Notes: generated by a model not told the origin, from the letters alone. DNA of 64,000 bases from Streptomyces sp. NBC_00190 (GCF_036203305.1 NZ_CP108131.1:4588001-4652000), one strand, 5' to 3'. Shown: positions 14,889 to 23,286, counted from the stretch's first letter. Numbers and translations: made by a program.

Positions 14889-16273
14889 CGCATCGCGTCC
14901 TTCACCTTGCCGAGGCTGTCGCCGAAGTCGTTGCCGTAGAACTGGGCCTTCTCCGACTTCCAGTACGGACCGCCGTTGTAGCGGGCGGCGATCTCCCGCA
15001 TCTGGGCGTCGGTCAGCTGGTCGGCGGGGACGTCGCCGTAGCCGGCCTCGGCCTTGATCTGGGCGAGGAATCCGGCGGCGATGAAAGCATTCTGCCTCGG
15101 GTCCTGGAGCGACTCCTCCACCAGGGCCCGCTGATCGCCGGTGAGGTGCGCCGGATCGTAGCCGAGCACCTCGGCGCCGCGGCGGAGCTGGATGGCGATC
15201 GGCCCGAAGGAGGTCTCGTCGGGGGTTCCGCCCGCCCGGCTGAAGAGGTTCTCGGGCGTGATGGGACTGAGCGGCGAGTCGGCCAGCTGCCGGATCGTGT
15301 CGATGCCGTCGTCGACGATTCCGGGCTGACCGGCGATCTCCTTCCAGGCGATGCCCGCGACCAGTTCCTCGGGCAACCCGGCGTGCTGGGCGGCCGCCCG
15401 GAGGATCTCCTTCTTCTGGGAGATCCAGGCCGCCTTCTCCTTGTCGCCGTCCGGCGGGTTCCAGTAGCTGTCGTCGACCTCGGGCAGTCCCGCGATCCGC
15501 GTCCGGATGTCGCGCAGCTCCGGAGACATCTCGGTGTTCCCGAGCGGCCCCGTCATCTCCCGCTTCGGACCGCTGCCCGGCAGGTGGGCCAGCGGGCTGG
15601 TGCGGGCCTCCGCCGCCTCCCGGCGGATGTCCGCCATCGCGGCGTACAGGTCGGGCCGCTTGCCGCCGCCCTTCACCTGGAAGTCGGGCAGCAACTCGTA
15701 CGCCTGCTTCAGCGCGTGCACGCACGCGCTGCGCGCCTCCTGCTCGGTGGTCTTCGCCAGGTGGAAGCTGCTGCCCGCGCCGTCATGGAGCCGGTTCGCC
15801 TCGTCCCGGATGTCGTCCACGTCCATCGTGACCTCGGCCAGCCAGTCGAAGACCCCGGTCGTCGCCCGCATGTCCTCCCACTGGCGCATCGGCTCCGCCT
15901 CCTGCGCGACCTTGGTGATCGCGGTGCCCTTCGTGCCGATCAGCGCGGCGAGCGCACGCTCGGAGCGCTTGCCGTTGCCGTAGTGGGACTTGGCGGTGGC
16001 CAGGGCTGCGGCGTAGGCGTTCAGCGCGCTCGCGGCCTTGTCGTAGCCCTCGGCCATGTGGGTCACCAACTGGCGGGCCTCGCCGAGGCGTCGGGTGTAC
16101 GTGTGGCTGCCGTCGCTCTCCCATTGCGTACCAGTCTCCGCCCGCCGGGCGGGCTCCTCGACCTGGACGAGGAGATCGCGCAGCCGGCGGAACTCGGCGG
16201 CGTTGCGCTCGACGAGGGGCGGGTTGCACTCCTCCAGGAACGCGACGTCCTTGTGGTAGCTGAGGCCGCTCAT
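14885..16273 (-). CDS. WXG-like / lysozyme-fold (transglycosylase-like) protein
   Basis: 462 residues without a signal peptide. Residues 1-230 are helical and Ala/Glu-rich, resembling the long helical export domains of type VII secretion substrates. Residues 280-462 resemble a lysozyme-like lytic transglycosylase: AWKE gives a candidate catalytic Glu312, SFGPIAIQ at 355-362 resembles the S-x-G-x-x-Q element, and RYNGGP at 431-436 is the typical substrate-cleft motif. The ATG at 16273 overlaps the upstream stop. Predicted to cleave peptidoglycan once outside the cell; the export route is inferred. An alternative reading is a housekeeping cell-wall enzyme. Confidence 0.72.
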   Translation of the reverse strand: MSGLSYHKDVAFLEECNPPLVERNAAEFRRLRDLLVQVEEPARRAETGTQWESDGSHTYTRRLGEARQLVTHMAEGYDKAASALNAYAAALATAKSHYGNGKRSERALAALIGTKGTAITKVAQEAEPMRQWEDMRATTGVFDWLAEVTMDVDDIRDEANRLHDGAGSSFHLAKTTEQEARSACVHALKQAYELLPDFQVKGGGKRPDLYAAMADIRREAAEARTSPLAHLPGSGPKREMTGPLGNTEMSPELRDIRTRIAGLPEVDDSYWNPPDGDKEKAAWISQKKEILRAAAQHAGLPEELVAGIAWKEIAGQPGIVDDGIDTIRQLADSPLSPITPENLFSRAGGTPDETSFGPIAIQLRRGAEVLGYDPAHLTGDQRALVEESLQDPRQNAFIAAGFLAQIKAEAGYGDVPADQLTDAQMREIAARYNGGPYWKSEKAQFYGNDFGDSLGKVKDAMR

Positions 16274-16710
16274 TTGCACTCCGGCGGTACGTACTGCCCC
16301 GATTCGAGCAGGTTGTCGAGGAAGGACCGGGCGGTGCCGTCGTCCACGTGGGCGAAGCTGGTGCCGGTGGTCTTGAGACGGGTGGCCAGTCCGGCGAACA
16401 GGGCGATCGCGTCCTTGAACTGGTCGTCGGCGAACCGGGCGAAGTGGAGGGCTTCCTTCGAGACGTCCTCGTGCGCGCGGGGCGCGCGGGCCATGGTGCT
16501 CGCGTCGCCGTCCGGGCGACCTTCGTGCAGGAGCGCGGCGATCTCGATGAGGAGGTTGGCGTTGCCGTTGATGGACTGGGTTCCGGCCAGCAGACTGCCG
16601 GCCGGGCTGCCGCCCGCTTCGGGCGCCACCTGGTTGAGGCGCATCGCGGGTGACTGCTGCCCGGCCAGGGCGGCAGCCTTGTGCTGCGCCCACTCCGCGT
16701 CGAACGACAT
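16270..16710 (-). CDS. Small helical WXG/EspC-like protein
   Basis: 146-residue, mostly helical, hydrophilic protein. It begins MSFDAEWAQHKAAA and contains a central pair of helices (NGNANLLIEIAALLHEG and FARFADDQFKDAIALFAGLATRLKTT) separated by an Ala/Arg/Asp loop, reminiscent of the helical hairpin of WXG100/EspC-type secretion partners; a strict WXG triplet is not present. The ATG at 16710 follows a G-rich site. Its stop overlaps the start of the lysozyme-like gene, which fits a chaperone/partner relationship. Family assignment is by architecture only. Confidence 0.65.
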   Translation of the reverse strand: MSFDAEWAQHKAAALAGQQSPAMRLNQVAPEAGGSPAGSLLAGTQSINGNANLLIEIAALLHEGRPDGDASTMARAPRAHEDVSKEALHFARFADDQFKDAIALFAGLATRLKTTGTSFAHVDDGTARSFLDNLLESGQYVPPECK

Positions 16711-16785
16711 GTGGTTCCCCCCGACTTGACCCGGAACATGCCAGATCATGCTCATGCTAATACGGGGAAAACGGCACCTCTGCCG

Positions 16786-18678
16786 TCAGGAGAGCTTCCA
16801 GAGCCGGATGGTGGAGTCGCTGCTTCCGCTGGCGAGGGTCTTGCCGTCGTGGCTGAAAGCAACCGACGCGACGCCACTGGTGTGGCCGGTGAGGGTGGCG
16901 GTGCTGTTGCCCGATTTGACGTCCCAGAGCCGGACGGTGTTGTCGCTGCTTCCGCTGGCGAGGGTTTTGCCGTCGGGGCTGAAGGCCACCGAATCCACGT
17001 CACTGGTGTGGCCGGCGAAGGTGTACCTGCTCCAGCGCTCAATGGCGTCCCAGAGCCGGATGGTGTGGTCGCTGCTTCCGCTGGCGAGCCTCTTGCCGTC
17101 GGGACTGAAGGCCACCGACCGCACACCACCGGTGTGGCCCATGAGGGGGGCGGTGCTGGTGTGGGAGGCGAGGTCCCAGAGCTGGAGGGTGGTGTCGCCG
17201 CTGCCGCTGGCGAGCGTCTTACCGTCGGGGCTGAACGCCACCGAATGCGTTGCGTTGACAGGGTTGGTGAGGGTGGTGGTGCTCGTACGGGAGGCCATGT
17301 CCCACACGCGGACGGCGTTGTCCCAGGCGGCGCTGGCCAGGGACATGCCGTCCGGGCTGAACACCACCGACCGCACGCCACCGGTGTGGCCGGTGAGGGT
17401 GGCGGTGCCGGTACGGGAGGCGACGTCCCACAGCCGGACGGTGTGGTCACTGCTCCCGCTGGCGAGGGTTTTGCCGTCGGGGCTGAAGGCCACCGAAACC
17501 ACGGAATTCGTGTGGCCGGTGAGGGTGGTCAGGGTTGTGCGGGAGGCGATGTCCCACAGGCGGATGGTGTTGTCGCCGTAGCCGCCGGCGAGCCGCTTCC
17601 CGTCCGGGCTGAACGCCACCGATTCGACGCGAGAGGTGCCGTCGGCGAGGACGACGCCCGGGCCGCCGGTGTCGTCGGCGAAATGCCGAGCGGTGAGTAC
17701 CCCTGCCGACCCCACGGCCAGTGCGGCGAGGCCGCCGAGGACGACGGTGCGGCGGCGCGGGCCGTGAGCAGGGGTACGCGGCGGTGCCGGTTCGCGGCTG
17801 GGCGACGGCAGCGCGGGCTTGGTGGGCGCGGTGTGCAGGTTGTGGGCGGCCGGGGCCGGGTTCAGGACCGCGCGTAGGCGCTCGGCGGTGGTGGGCGCGT
17901 CCGGCCGCCCGGCGGGGTCCTTGGCCAACAGCGAAGCGACCAGTTCCGCGAGCTCGGCCGATGCGTCCGCCCGTACGGTGCGCAGGTCCGCCGGTGTCTC
18001 GTCCAGGTGCCGGCGCATCAGTGCCCAGGGCTGAGCGGTGACGGGGAACGGCGGGGCGCCGGTCAGCAGGGCGTGCAGCACGCACCCCAGGGCGTACAGA
18101 TCGCACCGCGAGTCGACGTGCTCGCCGCGCCACTGCTCCGGGGCCATGTAGGAAGGGGTGCCGAAAGGCCGACCGGTGACCGTCAGCCCGTCGGTGGCGT
18201 CCGCGGTACGGGCGATGCCGAAGTCGCAGATCTTCAGCCGTCCGTCGGCCAGCAGGAAGAGGTTGGCGGGCTTGAGATCGCGGTGCACCACCTTCTGGAC
18301 GTGCGCGGCGGCCAGCGCCTCCGCGGCCTGTAACGCCAGTCCGACCGCCTCGGCCACCGGGAGGCCGCCCGGGGACCGGCTCAGCCGATGGGCGAGGTCC
18401 TCCCCCTCCAGCAGCTCCATCACGATGAACAGCCGGTTCTCGTGCTGCCCGATGTCGTGGACGACCGTGATCCCCGGATGCTGGAGCCGCGCCCCGATCG
18501 CCGCCTCGCGGCGGAACCGCCGTAGCAGTTCGTCCGTTGCGTCGAACTCCAGCAGCACCTTCACCGCGACCGGCCGGCCGAGCTCGACGTCGTACGCCCG
18601 CCACACCTCGCCGATGCCGCCGTGCCCGAGCCGGGCGTCCAGCCGGTACCGCCCGGAGAAGTGCTCTCCCGTACGCAT
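16786..18678 (-). CDS. Ser/Thr protein kinase with C-terminal seven-blade WD40 propeller
   Basis: 630 residues. The N-terminal kinase domain (about 10-275) has the glycine loop GHGGIGEV at 18-25, VAVK with Lys40, HRDLKPAN at 132-139, DFG at 152-154 and a TPSYMAPEQ activation segment, so it is predicted to be active. A Pro-rich linker and a single helix near 325-345 (TVVLGGLAALAVGSAGV) follow, then seven WD40 repeats, most built on SVAFSPDGK-T-LASGSSD-x-T-x-RLWD. The propeller probably lies outside the membrane as a sensor. The seventh repeat has SHDG instead of SPDG. ATG at 18678 has GGAGGGACC. It lies 75 bases upstream of the WXG-like gene on the same strand. Confidence 0.92.
   Translation of the reverse strand: MRTGEHFSGRYRLDARLGHGGIGEVWRAYDVELGRPVAVKVLLEFDATDELLRRFRREAAIGARLQHPGITVVHDIGQHENRLFIVMELLEGEDLAHRLSRSPGGLPVAEAVGLALQAAEALAAAHVQKVVHRDLKPANLFLLADGRLKICDFGIARTADATDGLTVTGRPFGTPSYMAPEQWRGEHVDSRCDLYALGCVLHALLTGAPPFPVTAQPWALMRRHLDETPADLRTVRADASAELAELVASLLAKDPAGRPDAPTTAERLRAVLNPAPAAHNLHTAPTKPALPSPSREPAPPRTPAHGPRRRTVVLGGLAALAVGSAGVLTARHFADDTGGPGVVLADGTSRVESVAFSPDGKRLAGGYGDNTIRLWDIASRTTLTTLTGHTNSVVSVAFSPDGKTLASGSSDHTVRLWDVASRTGTATLTGHTGGVRSVVFSPDGMSLASAAWDNAVRVWDMASRTSTTTLTNPVNATHSVAFSPDGKTLASGSGDTTLQLWDLASHTSTAPLMGHTGGVRSVAFSPDGKRLASGSSDHTIRLWDAIERWSRYTFAGHTSDVDSVAFSPDGKTLASGSSDNTVRLWDVKSGNSTATLTGHTSGVASVAFSHDGKTLASGSSDSTIRLWKLS
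16795..17630. repeat. Seven tandem WD40-coding DNA repeats of about 126 bases
   Basis: Blocks of roughly 120-130 bases encoding the WD40 blades, with stretches such as CTGGCGAGGGTTTTGCCGTC and CCGCTGGCGAG recurring nearly unchanged on the plus strand. The DNA-level similarity exceeds that needed for protein conservation and suggests recent amplification or gene conversion. Confidence 0.75.
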
Positions 18679-18820
18679 GGTCCCTCCGGTCGTACGTGAA
18701 CTCCCGTTGTGGCACGGGCCATTGTGTAACACGTGGGTCAGGCGGGCGAGATGCCACGAGGTGGCGGGGAGTTGGTCGCCGGTGCGGGCTCATCGGCACG
18801 GCGCGCCGCGGCCCGTTGGG

Positions 18821-18834
18821 TTGAACGCGTTCAA
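18821..18834. promoter_or_regulatory. Perfect 14-base palindrome TTGAACGCGTTCAA
   Basis: Lies in the 256-base gap between the divergent kinase/WD40 gene and the gene at 18935, followed by AT-rich promoter-like sequence (TGAATTGTTAGGGT). Perfect dyad symmetry and location suggest an operator; the binding protein is unknown. Confidence 0.45.
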
Positions 18835-18934
18835 TGAATTGTTAGGGTGGCCGTGCCGGGGGGATCCGACCGCCGTCCGGTGGGTTCGTCGTGCCGTGAA
18901 CGGGGTGGTAGTCGTGGTTGTTGAAGGAAAACGG

Positions 18935-19444
18935 ATGTCCGCCGTGCGGCGGCGGGTGCTGGTCGGGGTGGGTGTGACGCTGGCGCTCGTCGCGGCCGCA
19001 GCGCTGTGGGTACGTCAGTTCGCCCCTGGGCAGGAGCCTTTGACCAAGGCCCTGACGGCGAGGCTGGAAGCGACCGAGCTGTGGTGGGTGAACTGCGCGA
19101 AGGCGCTGGACTTCGCGGAGGCCACGATGCCCGAACGCGCCACGGATGCGTTCTGCACGAACGACACGTACCCGACGAGCGCCGGCTACATCGCCAACTT
19201 CCGGATGCCGCGCGAAGGTCTGGCCGAGGGGCTCAAGGAGGCTTTCCCCCGACTGCGCGCAGATCTTGAGGAGGACAGGCACGGAGTCCTCTCCAGGGGT
19301 GCGGACTGCGACCGGTTGATCGGCTGCTTCGACGGCGAAAGTGCGGGCACCCTGAGGCCGAGCCGGGCCTCGCACGTCACGCTGCGGATCACGTACGAGG
19401 ACGAGCGCACCGCGGTGGTGAAGATGACCTCTTTCAGGGTCTGA
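18935..19444 (+). CDS. Uncharacterised membrane-anchored or secreted protein
   Basis: 169 residues. A basic N-terminus (MSAVRRRV) is followed by one hydrophobic segment (LVGVGVTLALVAAAALWV, near 9-26), consistent with a signal anchor, then a soluble domain containing four cysteines (NCAKAL, AFCTND, ADCDRLIGCF), likely disulfide-bonded outside the cell. No recognised domain. ATG at 18935 with AAGGAAA upstream. It is divergent from the kinase/WD40 gene across the palindrome at 18821, so the two may share regulation. Conceivably a ligand or partner of the kinase sensor, but only position supports this. Confidence 0.72.
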   Translation: MSAVRRRVLVGVGVTLALVAAAALWVRQFAPGQEPLTKALTARLEATELWWVNCAKALDFAEATMPERATDAFCTNDTYPTSAGYIANFRMPREGLAEGLKEAFPRLRADLEEDRHGVLSRGADCDRLIGCFDGESAGTLRPSRASHVTLRITYEDERTAVVKMTSFRV

Positions 19445-19460
19445 CCCCCGGAGAAGGGAG

Positions 19461-19643
19461 TCAGGCGTGGGTGATGAATCCCGTCCAGGCGCGGGGGGTG
19501 AAGGCGAGGTGGGGGAGGCGGGTGTCCTTGGAGTCGCGGACGTGGACCGTGGCGGGGGTGGTGGCCACCTCGACGCAGGAGTCGCCTTCGCTGCCGCTGC
19601 TGTAGCTGCTCTTGAACCAGTCGAGCTCGGGATTATCGATCAT
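19461..19643 (-). CDS. DUF397 protein (cassette copy 1)
   Basis: 60-residue single-domain protein with the family pattern LDWFKSSYSSGSEGDSCVEVA, then VHVRDSKD and a C-terminal F-x-P-x-x-W-x-x-F-I. DUF397 proteins are abundant in streptomycetes and usually sit beside an XRE-DUF5753 regulator, probably antagonising it; this is inferred from the family. The start overlaps the stop of the regulator gene by 4 bases, so the pair is translationally coupled. Confidence 0.9.
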   Translation of the reverse strand: MIDNPELDWFKSSYSSGSEGDSCVEVATTPATVHVRDSKDTRLPHLAFTPRAWTGFITHA

Positions 19644-20497
19644 GTCTCTCCCAGCAGTTCCTTGATGAAGTCCCGCGACTCCCGCGGCGTGAGCGCCTCA
19701 GCCCGGATGATGCCATAGCGCAACTCAAGGATTCGGAGTCGCTTCGGGTCGGAGACCGGGCGCCCGTTGAACGCCCCCTCGGAACGCCCCACGGCGGTGC
19801 CGTCCTCGAACTTCAGGATCTCGATACCGCCGTCCATGCCGGCGTGGGCCTCGCGGCTGGTCGGCATGACCTGCAGGGACACGTTCCTCATCTGCCCCAC
19901 CTCCAAAAGCCGTTCGAGCTGATGGCGCCACACCATTGTGCCCCCGATGGGACGGCGCAGTGCCGATGCTTCGTGTACGAAGCTGATGGCCGGTGCGGGT
20001 GTCCGGCCGAAGACGGACTGTCGGGCCACGCGTGCGGCCGTGTACCGCTCCACCTCGTCCTGTGAGTACGCGGGCTGCCGCATCTCGAACAGGGCCCGCG
20101 CATGGTCCGCCGTCTGCAGCAGCCCATGAACGACGTGCGTGCTGTAGACGCTGATCTCAGCAGCGCGACGTTCCATCTTCGCCAGGTCCCGCACCTTCTT
20201 CGGGTAGCGGACCTGCTCCATGTCCGCCTTCATCGCGACGATCTTCCCGCCCGCCCGCAGCACCTCGTCCGCCTTGTCCAGGTACTCGGGGCGGGGGATC
20301 CGCTTGCCCGCCTCGACCTTGCGGACCAGGTCCTCCCCGTACCCGACCGCCGTTCCGAAGTCGGCGGCCCGCATGCCCGCCTGCTCCCGCCATGCCTTGA
20401 GCTGGCGGCCCAGCGCGGCCAGTACCGCCACTCCCTGTTCGTCCTCAGGGTCGACGTCCCAGCCGGCGTCTTCCGTACCGTCACTGTCCACGCTCAT
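19640..20497 (-). CDS. XRE-family regulator with DUF5753 (WhiJ-like, copy 1)
   Basis: 285 residues. The N-terminal helix-turn-helix (LGRQLKAWREQAGMRAADFG and onward, near 30-85) is followed by DUF5753 (about 105-275), with the characteristic VVHGLLQTADHARALF and a PISFVHEASALRRPIGG-like segment. ATG at 20497 has GGAGGT eight bases upstream. This architecture is that of the WhiJ-type regulators of Streptomyces development, which work with a DUF397 protein and an anti-sigma-like ATPase. Here it lies between a coupled DUF397 gene and a divergent ATP-binding gene. Four CCGGACA-like repeats in the divergent gap could be its binding sites. Confidence 0.9.
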   Translation of the reverse strand: MSVDSDGTEDAGWDVDPEDEQGVAVLAALGRQLKAWREQAGMRAADFGTAVGYGEDLVRKVEAGKRIPRPEYLDKADEVLRAGGKIVAMKADMEQVRYPKKVRDLAKMERRAAEISVYSTHVVHGLLQTADHARALFEMRQPAYSQDEVERYTAARVARQSVFGRTPAPAISFVHEASALRRPIGGTMVWRHQLERLLEVGQMRNVSLQVMPTSREAHAGMDGGIEILKFEDGTAVGRSEGAFNGRPVSDPKRLRILELRYGIIRAEALTPRESRDFIKELLGET

Positions 20498-20553
20498 GCG
20501 CGCCCACCTCCGACGAGCCGATGTCCTCGGCGCCCCATACCCGTCAGGCCGGT

Positions 20554-20590
20554 CCGGACAGCCAGGACAGCACCGGACAAGCTCCGGACA
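20554..20590. promoter_or_regulatory. Direct CCGGACA repeats, candidate XRE operator
   Basis: CCGGACA occurs exactly at 20554-20560, 20573-20579 and 20584-20590, with a near copy CAGGACA between the first two. The repeats lie in the gap between the divergent XRE and ATP-binding genes. The clustering is unlikely to be chance even at this GC content; protein binding is inferred. Confidence 0.45.
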
Positions 20591-20652
20591 AACGCGGGAC
20601 GCACGGGCGGCTTCCCTTCTCACGGTACGCACGGACGGACACGCTGAGTGAC

Positions 20653-21027
20653 GTGATCACTCAACTCGTCGACTTTCACGTCCAGCTGTCCGCCACCCCG
20701 CGTGGTGCTCGACTCGGACGCGTACTCGCTGTCGAACAACTGCGCTCCTGGGGGCTGGCTTTGGAGACACCCGCACAGATCATCGCCGAGCTCGTCACGA
20801 ACGCCGTGACCCATGGGCGGGTGCCCGGACGGGACTTCCGGCTGACTCTCACCGTCACCCCGGGCGTGCTGCGTGTCGAGGTGACGGACGCCAGGGGTGA
20901 CCGGATCCCGGAGATCCACGAAGCGGGGCGGGGGCTGGTGCTCGTCGAAGCGCTCGCGGACCGGTGGGGCGTCGAGCGCGGGCCCGGTCCGCGCAAGGTG
21001 GTGTGGGCGGAGATCGCGGTGGCCTGA
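20653..21027 (+). CDS. ATP-binding anti-sigma-like protein (HATPase_c_2, copy 1)
   Basis: 124-residue RsbW/SpoIIAB-like ATP-binding domain. The N-box IIAELVTNAVTHG near residues 44-56 carries the Mg-ATP Asn, the G1 box appears as VTDARGDRIP near 82-91, and the glycine-rich G2 as EAGRGLVLVEALADRWG near 95-111. Members are serine kinases acting on anti-anti-sigma factors, or simple ATP-dependent regulators. A longer opening reaches upstream, but the GTG at 20653 begins the conserved fold. It is divergent from the WhiJ-like regulator, in the standard streptomycete cassette order. Confidence 0.87.
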   Translation: MITQLVDFHVQLSATPRGARLGRVLAVEQLRSWGLALETPAQIIAELVTNAVTHGRVPGRDFRLTLTVTPGVLRVEVTDARGDRIPEIHEAGRGLVLVEALADRWGVERGPGPRKVVWAEIAVA

Positions 21028-21261
21028 GGGGAACGGCGCATGACGTGCAGGCCGCAGGTGGTGCTGATGACGCCTCGCCCGGGTCGTGGGGGCGCGCGAC
21101 CCGGTGCGGTCGGACGTCACCGCTTTAAAGCACGGGAGGTAAATCCAACCAACCCAACCCCTCCGGCTCCCCGTAACTCACACGGGTGAACTGTGCCAAC
21201 TCGGCTGGATTTCGGGCCGGTTGCCGGGCATATGCTCGCCCCACAACATCAGGCATGAGAC

Positions 21262-21296
21262 GGCCCCCGGCGGGACGGCAATCCCGGTCGAGGGCC
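21262..21296 (+). promoter_or_regulatory. Stem-loop in the leader of the HTH gene
   Basis: GGCCC and GGGCC plus inner GGGA/TCCC pairs can form an interrupted hairpin, about 30 bases before the HTH/zinc-ribbon gene at 21326. The 297-base gap otherwise shows only AT-richer promoter-like sequence. Could be a 5'-leader structure or an attenuator. Confidence 0.3.
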
Positions 21297-21325
21297 TGAC
21301 CAACTAGGAAGATTCACCCTTCCCA

Positions 21326-22345
21326 ATGGCTCTTCAGCACCCTAGCGCGCCCTCGCGCGCCTCGTCCCGTGTTCACGCCGGGACCGCCCGATCCGGTGTC
21401 CTCCACGTCAACGTGCGGCACGCCGATCACTACACCGTGGTCGGCAACCACCTCGCCCAGCACCGCTCGCTGTCGCTGGTCGCGATGGGGCTCGCGCTCC
21501 ACATCCAGTCGCTTCCGGACGGTGCGAAGGTCGGCATCAAGCGGCTCACCGACCGGTTCCCGGAGGGGGAGGTGCGGATCGCGTCCGCCCTGCGGGAGCT
21601 GGAGGCGTACGGGTACCTGGAGCGCAGCCGCGTACGGCTGGCCACCGGGCAGGTGGTCACGCGGACGGTGTCGTTCAACCACCCGCGCGCCGGGATGGCG
21701 GCACCCGTGCCGCCGCTGCCCCCGGAGCCGCAGCCCGAGCCTGCGCCCAGGCCCGAACCGGAACCGGAGCCCGATCCTGCGCCGCGGCCCGAGCCCCAGC
21801 CTGAGCCGGACGCGGAGCCCGAGCTGAAGGCCGAGCCGGAGCCGGAACCCCGGCCGCAGCCGGAAGCGGAGCCGGAACCGGACCCCGCACCCCCACCACC
21901 CGCCGCCGGGCCCGCCGGGCAGGACTGGCAGGCCCGGCAGGCGGCCGTCGACCTGCTCGCGCGGCTGCGCACCGACGATCCCCGGCTGTTGCTCTCCGAC
22001 ACGGCGGTGAAGCAGCTCGCGCCCGGCGTCACCGCCTGGCTGGACCGCGGGGCCGAACCGGACGCCGTACGCCACGCCCTGGCCGGAGACCTCCCCGGCG
22101 ACCTCCGGAGCGCCGCGGCCCTCATCGCCCACCGCCTCAAGGCATGGATCCCGCCCCCGCTCCCGGCCCTCCCGGCAGCCGTGCCGGTCCGCCGCCCCGA
22201 CCCGCTCCAGAACTGCGACGGCTGCGACCGCGCCTTCCGCGCCCCCGAACCGGGCCGCTGCCGTGACTGCCCACCCGACTACGGAGGATCTGAGTACCAG
22301 TACTCAGGACCCGGGCCTGCCGGGCTGCCAGCCTCGGCTGCATGA
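21326..22345 (+). CDS. HTH DNA-binding protein with PEP linker and zinc ribbon
   Basis: 339 residues in three parts. Residues 35-115 form a winged-helix domain ([26 protein letters not shown]; then [21 protein letters not shown]), typical of phage/plasmid-type replication or helix-turn-helix proteins of streptomycetes. Residues about 135-190 are almost pure Pro/Glu/Ala with alternating P-E-P units, forming a stiff acidic linker. After a helical domain (205-275) the C-terminus has NCDGCDRAF and CRDCPPD, a C-x2-C/C-x2-C zinc-ribbon pattern. ATG at 21326 is used although its ribosome site is distant. Its stop overlaps the next start (ATGA). Confidence 0.75.
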   Translation: MALQHPSAPSRASSRVHAGTARSGVLHVNVRHADHYTVVGNHLAQHRSLSLVAMGLALHIQSLPDGAKVGIKRLTDRFPEGEVRIASALRELEAYGYLERSRVRLATGQVVTRTVSFNHPRAGMAAPVPPLPPEPQPEPAPRPEPEPEPDPAPRPEPQPEPDAEPELKAEPEPEPRPQPEAEPEPDPAPPPPAAGPAGQDWQARQAAVDLLARLRTDDPRLLLSDTAVKQLAPGVTAWLDRGAEPDAVRHALAGDLPGDLRSAAALIAHRLKAWIPPPLPALPAAVPVRRPDPLQNCDGCDRAFRAPEPGRCRDCPPDYGGSEYQYSGPGPAGLPASAA

Positions 22346-22806
22346 ACAAGATCTACGGGGTGGCGGCCAGCGCGGCCGCCGGTGCGGTCACGGGCTGGAT
22401 GGCGAGGGCCCTGTGGCTGTGGGCCATGGAGGAGGACCGGCGGAGCTGCGCCGACAGCGGCTCGCTCTGCCTGACCTACTACCCGCTCGTCGGGATCGGT
22501 CTCTGGGTGTTCCTGTCCGTGCCGGTACTCCTGCTGGTCCTGCGCGTGCTGAACGTACGGCCGTTGAAGGCGACGGTGCCGGCGGCCTTGGCCCTCCAGT
22601 TCTTCATCATCCAGGTTCTCGCCGGCCTCTCCCGGCGCGAGCTCCCCGGATCCACGGCCCTGACCGTCGGAGCCATGGCCGCAGGCCCGGCGCTCGTCGC
22701 CCTGTGCACCGATCCCGCGCGGCGCCGGTACGGGATCGGCGGCATCGGCGTGCTGGGGGTGACCGGTCTCGCGCTCACCGCAAACCCGGGCACGTTCTAC
22801 CTCTAG
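22342..22806 (+). CDS. Small four-helix membrane protein
   Basis: 154 residues with hydrophobic segments near 3-28 ([22 protein letters not shown]), 46-66 ([19 protein letters not shown]), 77-95 ([18 protein letters not shown]), 103-121 and a last helix near 130-150. No motif or family recognised. The ATG overlaps the stop of the HTH/zinc-ribbon gene by 4 bases, so it is translated with it. The stop meets the stop of the frameshifted minus-strand gene at 22803 almost base for base. Confidence 0.75.
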   Translation: MNKIYGVAASAAAGAVTGWMARALWLWAMEEDRRSCADSGSLCLTYYPLVGIGLWVFLSVPVLLLVLRVLNVRPLKATVPAALALQFFIIQVLAGLSRRELPGSTALTVGAMAAGPALVALCTDPARRRYGIGGIGVLGVTGLALTANPGTFYL

Positions 22807-23114
22807 AGCAGCCGCGGCACGTCGTCGCCCGGGCCCGGCGATCAGCAGCGCCACGAGGGCGGCGAGGTCGGCCGCGCCAGGGGCGTCGTCCGCGTAGCGG
22901 GTCGTCTGCAGGGGGCCCACTGCCACCAGCCCGCCATGCCGGACAGGACGGGCGGTACCCACTCCTCGATCAGGGCGCGGACCAGGGGCTCCTCGTCCTC
23001 GTCCCAGGTGAACGGGTGCTGCTCGGGGTCGAGTTCGTCCCAGGCCGGCGGCCACGGCGGACCCGGGGGGACCCGGTTCTCGGGAAGGTCGATGCTGTCC
23101 CGGCTGTACGTCAC
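22803..23114 (-). pseudogene. Frameshifted small acidic protein gene
   Basis: From GTG at 23114 the frame gives about 68 plausible residues (MTYSRDSIDLPENR..., acidic and Trp-rich, to MAGWWQWAP near 22915), then loses coding character. A second frame takes over at a GGGCCCCC run with PLQTTRYADDAPGAADLAAL and strong GC3 bias. A third frame after another G/C run gives PGDDVPRLL and a stop at 22803. Two single-base losses or gains in homopolymer runs would restore one protein of about 103 residues. Either a recent pseudogene or sequencing errors. Confidence 0.5.
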
Positions 23115-23286
23115 CCCCCGACCCTCGCCTCCGCGTGCGGCGCGGGCCAGCGAATTTGCGAGGTGACGGCATGCGGCCGTTGCGTGGAGCGTCCGTGAAA
23201 AAGCAGTTCAGGGGGGTGGTCGGGCGGGGTTACGGCTGCGTAGATTACCGGCGGTAACGCTCGTGCCGAACCGAGGAGAGAACGCC

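Noticed and set aside
16795..17630. CRISPR-like array of regularly spaced repeats
   Set aside because: The period is about 126 bases and in frame with WD40 blades of the kinase; no short repeat/unique spacer pattern and no cas genes.
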